This document shows positions 58,875-63,911 of a DNA stretch of 63,911 nucleotides, piece by piece; the stretch's first letter is position 1; every line of letters begins with the position of its first letter. The translations under genes and the position numbers were made by a program. This DNA comes from CAZMGV01 sp964621525 [NCBI: uncultured bacterium] (GTDB lineage: Bacteria; JAGRBM01). The stretch is from contig CAZUMS010000020.1 in the NCBI GenBank assembly GCA_964621525.1, positions 1 through 63,911 on the forward strand. Direction: 5' to 3'. Below the pieces are notes generated by a model. That model did not search any database. It had not been told where the DNA came from and worked only from the letters and a program-made list of their open reading frames with translations.

Positions 58875-59942
58875 TCAGATCGTGAAGTCTTCGGTGAAGA
58901 CGCGGGGATTCCTCACGCTCGCGAAAACCGTGTCACCGGCTTTCACGCCGAGCGTCCGGTAGCGGTCGTGCGGAAGCTCCGCCTCGATGAGACCCGCACC
59001 GTCCTTGCGCTCCAGCTCGACCCGGACCACGGGGCCCACGGCGCGGACGAAATGCACGGTCGCCTCGATGGCGCCGTTGGCTCCGGGCTTCAGGGCGATT
59101 TCGACGTCGTGCGGACGGACATAAACCGCCGCCGCACCGGCTGAACCCGCCTGCTCCGGGGTTTCCACCGACAGGTTGCCGATCCGCGTGAAACCCTGTT
59201 CAAGGCGCCCGTGGAACAGGTTCACGTTTCCGAGGAACCCGTAAACGAACGGGTTGGCGGGTTTCGCATACACGTCGTCGGGGGCGCCGATCTGCTCGAC
59301 CCGGCCCTCGTTCATCACGACAACCCGGTCGGCGACCTCGAGGGCCTCCTCCTGATCGTGGGTCACGAATACGCTCGTCACATGAACGTCGTCGTGCAGG
59401 CGGCGGAGCCAGCGGCGAAGCTCCTTGCGGACCTTGGCATCGAGGGCGCCGAAGGGTTCGTCAAGAAGCAGCACCTTGGGCTCCACGGCGAGGGCCCGGG
59501 CGAGCGCCACGCGCTGGCGCTGGCCGCCCGAAAGCTGCGACGGGAACCGGTCGGCGATCCAGTCGAGCTGGATCAGCTTGAGCAGGTCGTGAACCTTCTG
59601 CGAGATCTCCCGGTCCGAAGGACGGGTCTCCCGGGACCGCACCTTGAGTCCGAAGGCGATGTTCTCAAACACGGTCATGTGCTTGAACAGGGCGTAATGC
59701 TGGAACACGAAGCCCACCTGACGGTCGCGCACGTTCCGGCGAGTGGCATCCTCTCCGTAGAAGTGGATGCTCCCCCGGTCGGCTTCCTCGAGGCCGGCAA
59801 TGATCCTGAGAAGCGTCGTCTTGCCGGAGCCCGACGGACCCAGCAGGGCCACAAGCTCGCCCGTCGGCACGTCGAGAGAGACGTCCTGGAGCGCCCTGAA
59901 GGTGCCGAAGGTCTTCGACACGTTGCGGATCTCGATACTCAT
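58875..59942 (-). CDS. cysA: Sulfate/thiosulfate ABC transporter, ATP-binding protein
   Basis: A 355-residue ATPase: Walker [13 protein letters not shown]-loop [11 protein letters not shown], signature [15 protein letters not shown], Walker [14 protein letters not shown]-loop [13 protein letters not shown], and a C-terminal TOBE-type domain ([15 protein letters not shown]) as in CysA. With cysW, cysT and sbp it forms a sulfate importer. The start ATG (59942) overlaps the cysW stop by 4 bases. Confidence 0.95.
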   Translation of the reverse strand: MSIEIRNVSKTFGTFRALQDVSLDVPTGELVALLGPSGSGKTTLLRIIAGLEEADRGSIHFYGEDATRRNVRDRQVGFVFQHYALFKHMTVFENIAFGLKVRSRETRPSDREISQKVHDLLKLIQLDWIADRFPSQLSGGQRQRVALARALAVEPKVLLLDEPFGALDAKVRKELRRWLRRLHDDVHVTSVFVTHDQEEALEVADRVVVMNEGRVEQIGAPDDVYAKPANPFVYGFLGNVNLFHGRLEQGFTRIGNLSVETPEQAGSAGAAAVYVRPHDVEIALKPGANGAIEATVHFVRAVGPVVRVELERKDGAGLIEAELPHDRYRTLGVKAGDTVFASVRNPRVFTEDFTI

Positions 59943-60844
59943 GCGCCTCCCTCCGCCTCGGCCGCACGGCGGTGGGCCTCCATCTGCTGCTGGTAGCGCC
60001 ACTCGACGGCGGTCTTCACCGCCAGCGTGACGATGGCGAGCAGCGCCAGAATGGAGGCGACCGCAAAAGCTGCCGCGAAGTTGTATTCGTTGTAGAGAAT
60101 TTCCACATGGAGCGGAATCGTGTTCGTCTCGCCGCGGATGTGGCCCGAGACGACACTGACCGCGCCGAACTCGCCCATGGCCCGGGCGTTACACAGGATC
60201 ACGCCGTAGAGGAGACCCCACTTGATGTTGGGGAGCGTGACTTTCCAGAAGGTCTGCCAGCCGGAGGCGCCGAGCACGAGGGCGGCTTCTTCCTCCTCGG
60301 TGCCCTGGTCCTGCATGACCGGAATGAGTTCCCGGGCGATGAACGGAAACGTCACGAACACCGTCGCCAGCACGATGCCCGGCACGGCGAAGACGATCCG
60401 GATGTCCCGGTCCATGAGCCATTCGCCGAAAACCCCCTGCGCGCCGAAGAGCAGGATGTAGATCATGCCGGAGATGACCGGGGAGACCGCGAACGGCAGG
60501 TCGATCAGCGTGAGCAGGAAGTTCTTGCCGCGGAATTCGAACTTGGCGATGGCCCAGGCGGCGCAGATCCCGAACACGAGATTCAGGGGAACCGCGACGG
60601 CGGCGGCAACGAGCGTCAATTTGATGGCAGCGGCCGCATCGGGTTCCCGGAGCGCGGCGACGTAGGCTCCGGCGCCTTTGGAAAGGGCTTCCGCAAAAAC
60701 CGCCGCCAGCGGGATCACGAGGAAAAGCCCGATGAACCCCAGAGCGAGCCCGATGAGCAGCACCCGGATCCAGAAAGGCTCCGCCGTGGCGGCCCTCTGG
60801 CCGCCCCGTGCCCTCGATGCAATTCCCCCTGCCGCGCCTGCCAT
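59939..60844 (-). CDS. cysW: Sulfate ABC transporter permease CysW
   Basis: A 301-residue membrane permease with about six helices. The EAA-loop-type block [52 protein letters not shown] is characteristic of CysW. It overlaps cysA by 4 bases and is 9 bases from cysT, so the order sbp-cysT-cysW-cysA is one operon. Confidence 0.95.
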   Translation of the reverse strand: MAGAAGGIASRARGGQRAATAEPFWIRVLLIGLALGFIGLFLVIPLAAVFAEALSKGAGAYVAALREPDAAAAIKLTLVAAAVAVPLNLVFGICAAWAIAKFEFRGKNFLLTLIDLPFAVSPVISGMIYILLFGAQGVFGEWLMDRDIRIVFAVPGIVLATVFVTFPFIARELIPVMQDQGTEEEEAALVLGASGWQTFWKVTLPNIKWGLLYGVILCNARAMGEFGAVSVVSGHIRGETNTIPLHVEILYNEYNFAAAFAVASILALLAIVTLAVKTAVEWRYQQQMEAHRRAAEAEGGA

Positions 60845-60853
60845 GGTTCCTTC

Positions 60854-61687
60854 CTACCTGACGTGGCGGTTGGCCGCCCACCACTGAAGGATGTTGATGA
60901 CGAACAGCATGACGAACGACCCGACGAGCATCACGAGCGCGATGGCCGTGGCGCCCGCATAGTCGAACTGCTCGAGTTTCGTGATGATGAGAAGCGAGGT
61001 GATCTCGGTCTTCATCGGCATGTTGCCGGAGATGAAGACGACGGAGCCGTACTCGCCGAGGGCCCGGGCGAAACCGAGTGCGAAACCCGTGAGAATCGCT
61101 GGCCACAGGGAGGGCAGGATTACCCGGATGAACGTCTGGAGACGGTTCGCCCCGAGACTCACGGCCGCTTCTTCCACTTCAGGGTCGATTTCCTGCAGAA
61201 CCGGCTGAATGGTCCGGACCATGAAGGGCAGTCCGATGAACGTGAGCGCGACGATAACCCCGAGCGGGGCGAAGGCGACCTTGAGGCCGAGAGGCTCCAG
61301 GTAGCGGCCGATCCACCCGTTCTGGGCGTAAACAGCCGTGAGCGCGATGCCGGCCACGGCCGTTGGCAGGGCGAAGGGCAGGTCCACGAGGGCGTCCACG
61401 AGCCGCTGGCCGGGAAACCGGTACCGGACGAGCACCCAGGCGACCAGCACGCCGAATACGGTGTTGATGGCGGAAGCGACAGCCGACGCACCGACCGTCA
61501 GTTTATAGGATGCCATCACGCGGGGGCTCGTCACCGTCTGCCAGAATTCGGGCCAGGTGAGCGTGAACGTCTTGACGAAGACCATGGACAGCGGGATCAG
61601 CACGATCAGGCTCAGATAGAGCATCGTGAACCCCAGCGTGAGGCCGAAGCCCGGGATCACGCTCTGTTCTTTCCATTTCCGTTTCAT
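60854..61687 (-). CDS. cysT: Sulfate ABC transporter permease CysT
   Basis: A 277-residue permease with TM helices near the start (LGFTMLYLSLIVLIPLSMVF) and the loop EVEEAAVSLGANRLQTFIRVILPSLWPAILTGFALGFARALGEYGSVVFISGNMP. CysT/CysU partner of CysW. It follows the sulfate-binding protein gene by 18 bases. Confidence 0.95.
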   Translation of the reverse strand: MKRKWKEQSVIPGFGLTLGFTMLYLSLIVLIPLSMVFVKTFTLTWPEFWQTVTSPRVMASYKLTVGASAVASAINTVFGVLVAWVLVRYRFPGQRLVDALVDLPFALPTAVAGIALTAVYAQNGWIGRYLEPLGLKVAFAPLGVIVALTFIGLPFMVRTIQPVLQEIDPEVEEAAVSLGANRLQTFIRVILPSLWPAILTGFALGFARALGEYGSVVFISGNMPMKTEITSLLIITKLEQFDYAGATAIALVMLVGSFVMLFVINILQWWAANRHVR

Positions 61688-61705
61688 GTGCTCGACCTGC
61701 CCGCC

Positions 61706-62707
61706 CTACTGGTAATAGACGGCATCGAAGGTGCCGCCGTCGGCGAAATGGATTTTCTGCGCCTTTGCCCAGCCGCCGAACGCCTCCTCGATCGTGAACA
61801 TCGGAATCTTCGCGAACTGGTTCGCATACCGGGCCGCCACGGTCTCGCTGCGCGGACGGTAGAAGTTCTTCGCCGCGATCTCCTGGCCTTCCTCCGAGTA
61901 CAGGTACTGGAGATAGGCTTCGGCGACCTTGCGCGTGCCTTTCTTGTCGACGGTCCTGTCCACGACCGTCACCGGGGGTTCGGCCAGAATGCTGAGGGAC
62001 GGATTGACGATCTCGAACTTGTCGGCGCCGAACTCCTTGCGGGCCAGAAACGCCTCGTTTTCCCAGGAGATAAGCACGTCACCGATGCCGCGCTGAACGA
62101 AGGTGGTCGTCGAGCCCCGGGCGCCCGAGTCGAGCACCGGGACGTTCCTGAAGAGGCGTGTGACGAAATCCTTCGCTCTGGCCTCGTCGCCGCCCGCCTT
62201 GCGCCTGGCGAACTCCCATGCCGCCAGATAGTTCCAGCGGGCACCGCCGGAGGTCTTCGGGTTCGGCGTGATTACCGAGACGCCGGGCCGCACGAGGTCG
62301 TCCCAATCTTTAATCTTCTTCGGATTGCCCTTGCGGACGAGGAACACGATCGTGGACGTATAGGGTGCGCTGTTGTCCGGCAGCCGCTTCTGCCAGCCGG
62401 GCAAAATAAAGTGCCCCTTCTCGGCGATCTGGTCGATGTCATAGGCGAGCGCCAGCGTGACGATATCCGCCTTGAGGCCGTCGATCACGGACCGTGCCTG
62501 TTTGCCCGAGCCGCCATGGGACTGTTTGACGGTGACATCCTGCCCGGTTTGTGCCCTCCAGTGTTTGGCAAAGGCCGCGTTGAACTCATGGTACAGTTCC
62601 CGGGTCGGGTCGTAGGAGACGTTCAGGAGTTCCTGTGCAGGCGCGGTCAGCGGTGCAGCCAGAGACAGGACGATGCCGGCAAGCAGCCATTTCAGGTAGC
62701 GAAGCAT
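61706..62707 (-). CDS. sbp: Sulfate-binding periplasmic protein
   Basis: A 333-residue exported protein. The signal peptide ([21 protein letters not shown]) is followed by [24 protein letters not shown] and [32 protein letters not shown], and [19 protein letters not shown]; all are Sbp/CysP hallmarks. ATG 62707 is the correct start; the open frame reaches 62848 through AT-rich promoter DNA. Confidence 0.95.
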   Translation of the reverse strand: MLRYLKWLLAGIVLSLAAPLTAPAQELLNVSYDPTRELYHEFNAAFAKHWRAQTGQDVTVKQSHGGSGKQARSVIDGLKADIVTLALAYDIDQIAEKGHFILPGWQKRLPDNSAPYTSTIVFLVRKGNPKKIKDWDDLVRPGVSVITPNPKTSGGARWNYLAAWEFARRKAGGDEARAKDFVTRLFRNVPVLDSGARGSTTTFVQRGIGDVLISWENEAFLARKEFGADKFEIVNPSLSILAEPPVTVVDRTVDKKGTRKVAEAYLQYLYSEEGQEIAAKNFYRPRSETVAARYANQFAKIPMFTIEEAFGGWAKAQKIHFADGGTFDAVYYQ

Positions 62708-62850
62708 CTGGAGTTTTCCGGTACCGGCAATTGCCGGAAGTTCAACTGGGTGTCTTTCTGGAGCGGGCGGCGATTTCAGGTAAGCGGCGTTGGACAACAA
62801 CAGCCGCGACTGCGCAACCGGGTTCGACAGATTGGGTGCTTGAGCCAAGC

Positions 62851-62890
62851 AAACATAACTGAAATTAATATGATTAAAACAGTTAGGTTT
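62851..62890. promoter_or_regulatory. AT-rich inverted repeat in the cys operon promoter region
   Basis: AAACATAACTG (62851-62861) and CAGTTAGGTTT (62880-62890) are reverse complements with one mismatch around an 18-base A/T-rich spacer. The region 62840-62935 is far more A+T-rich than the rest of the window and lies between the leftward sbp and pfkA genes. It may contain the cys promoter and a sulfur-responsive operator; the regulator is unknown. Confidence 0.4.
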
Positions 62891-62934
62891 GTCAATGAGT
62901 GCGAAAATTTTATAACTATCTGTTTTTAAAGGAT

Positions 62935-63911
62935 TTATCCGCCTCTGGCGGTGCGGCGGACCAGCCGGAGCATCGGCTCCGGAATCCGGTGAGTGGCGGC
63001 AAGGGCCTCGTCGAAGGGGACGAGAACGGGGTTCAGGCCCCTCACGCCCACCATGCAGCGGGATTTTCCCTCCACGAGGGCCTCGACCGCCGCATCGCCC
63101 GAAAGCGTGGCGATGATCCGGTCCCGCGCCGAGGGCCGCCCGCCCCGCTGGATGTGCCCGAGCACGGTGGCCCAGGCAGGGACGCCCGTCCGTTTCGAGA
63201 CTTCCGTCTTCAGCGCCTCGGCACCGCCCAGCTCGTCGCCCTCGGCGACGACGACGAGAATCGTGCGGTGGCCGCGCTTCATCTCCGCCGCCACAAAGTC
63301 GCAGATCGACTCGACCGTTTCGGTCCGGTCCTCGGGGTAGAGCACCACGTCGGCCGCCCCGGCGACACCCGAATAGATGGCGATATCCCCCGCGCTGCGG
63401 CCCATGACCTCGACGAAGAACAGCCGTCCCATGGCGGAGGCCGTGTCATGAACCCGGTCGATGGCGTCGAGCGCGGTGTTCACCGCCGTATCGAACCCGA
63501 TGGTCGCGTCCGTGCCGGCGAGATCGTTGTCGATCGTCCCCGTGCAGCCCACGCAGGGAATTCCGGTCTCGTCCTCCAGCAGCCGCGCACCTTTGAACGT
63601 GCCGTCCCCGCCGATCACCACGAGCCCCTCAATGTCCATCTCGCGCAGCACGGCGGCCGCCTGGCGGCGGCCCTCGGGCGTCCTGAACCTCTCCGACCGG
63701 CTGGAGGCGAGGATGCTGCCGCCCAGGTACATGATCCCGGCGGCGTCGCGCTCGTCGAGCGGCTTCAGGAGATGGTCGAACAGGCCCTGAAAGCCACGCT
63801 GGATCCCGTAGACGCCGAGACGGCGGCGGCGCGCCGCCAGCACCACCGCCCGGATGCAGGCGTTCATGCCGGGCGAATCGCCGCCGGACGTGAGCACACC
63901 GATGTTTTTCA
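62935..63911 (-). CDS. pfkA: ATP-type 6-phosphofructokinase (start one base beyond the window)
   Basis: Reading leftward from the edge, the sequence gives (M)[21 protein letters not shown]: the window's last two bases TG (complement) are evidently the end of an ATG whose A is the next base outside. The enzyme makes fructose-1,6-bisphosphate. [12 protein letters not shown] (GGDGT is the ATP-using form; PPi enzymes have GGDDT), GTIDNDL with the catalytic Asp and the [12 protein letters not shown] segment are intact. It is the same strand as the cys operon and upstream of it. Confidence 0.95.
   Translation of the reverse strand, partial: KNIGVLTSGGDSPGMNACIRAVVLAARRRRLGVYGIQRGFQGLFDHLLKPLDERDAAGIMYLGGSILASSRSERFRTPEGRRQAAAVLREMDIEGLVVIGGDGTFKGARLLEDETGIPCVGCTGTIDNDLAGTDATIGFDTAVNTALDAIDRVHDTASAMGRLFFVEVMGRSAGDIAIYSGVAGAADVVLYPEDRTETVESICDFVAAEMKRGHRTILVVVAEGDELGGAEALKTEVSKRTGVPAWATVLGHIQRGGRPSARDRIIATLSGDAAVEALVEGKSRCMVGVRGLNPVLVPFDEALAATHRIPEPMLRLVRRTARGG

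Noticed and set aside
59972-62929. 985-codon open frame on the plus strand opposite the cys operon
   Set aside because: It covers the antisense strand of sbp-cysT-cysW, which have clear motifs; the translation is rich in Arg/Asp/Glu and shows no known domain, so it is a high-GC antisense frame.

Overview
This is a 63.9 kb, gene-dense, high-G+C bacterial chromosome segment. Gene content (tRNA-tuf operon, an RpoH-type sigma factor, CysTWA sulfate transport, QueE/QueF, RimO, HflX, PPK1, several acyl-CoA dehydrogenases, PilZ proteins, lipoproteins) points to a Gram-negative, probably aerobic organism of proteobacterial or deltaproteobacterial (Myxococcota/Desulfobacterota-like) type. The lineage call is inference from gene content only. 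No rRNA, CRISPR array, insertion sequence, prophage or plasmid origin was seen, so this is mostly core or shell chromosome with a few accessory inserts.

Layout. 1-874: a leftward operon tRNA-Thr(TGT), tRNA-Tyr, tRNA-Gly, tRNA-Thr(GGT), tuf (cut by the window edge), with a recognisable sigma70-type promoter and GC-rich discriminator. 1.0-2.4 kb: TetR regulator and a Phd/VapC toxin-antitoxin pair behind a striking repeat operator. 2.4-4.2 kb: endonuclease III and a PLP desulfhydrase/deaminase. 4.3-7.3 kb: UDP-glucose dehydrogenase, UDP-glucuronate decarboxylase and a glycosyltransferase (UDP-xylose supply for surface glycan). 7.4-12 kb: a low-G+C orphan with an Rx4H (HEPN-like) motif, an AhpD-like protein, a metallo-beta-lactamase-fold hydrolase, an ABC exporter and a nitroreductase behind a 22-bp palindrome. 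12-15.3 kb: RimO, a ParE-type toxin-antitoxin pair, a TylF-like methyltransferase. 15.4-18.1 kb: a pair of acyl-CoA dehydrogenases, the first lacking the usual catalytic motif. 18.3-30.1 kb: response regulator, PPK1, QueF, RpoH, lipoprotein, QueE, many small or hypothetical genes, TlpA-like and GST proteins.

30.2-33.9 kb: three tandem exported alpha/beta hydrolases, the middle one without the nucleophile serine. 34.2-40.5 kb: epimerase, dCTP deaminase, TPR-like protein with a palindromic insert, acyl-CoA carboxyltransferase, membrane protein, phosphate acyltransferase. 40.6-48.8 kb: large exported protein, glycosyltransferase, cyclic-nucleotide-binding protein, LhgO-like oxidase, AsmA/DUF748 protein. 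49.0-52.0 kb: enoyl-CoA hydratase, acyl-CoA dehydrogenase, quinone-oxidoreductase-like MDR. 52.2-55.5 kb: AarF/UbiB kinase and three PilZ proteins. 55.5-58.8 kb: unknown protein, HflX (apparent AUC start), orphan MlaC. 58.9-63.9 kb: cysA-cysW-cysT-sbp and pfkA (its first base lies just outside the window).

Themes: lipid/acyl-CoA catabolism is spread over several loci, three of which carry different TetR-type palindromes in their promoters; cell-surface glycan and envelope functions recur; two toxin-antitoxin pairs sit between housekeeping genes. The best leads for something new are the split acyl-CoA dehydrogenase pair, the hydrolase triplet with an inactive middle member, the AUC-initiated hflX, and the low-G+C Rx4H gene fused by position to the AhpD-like gene.
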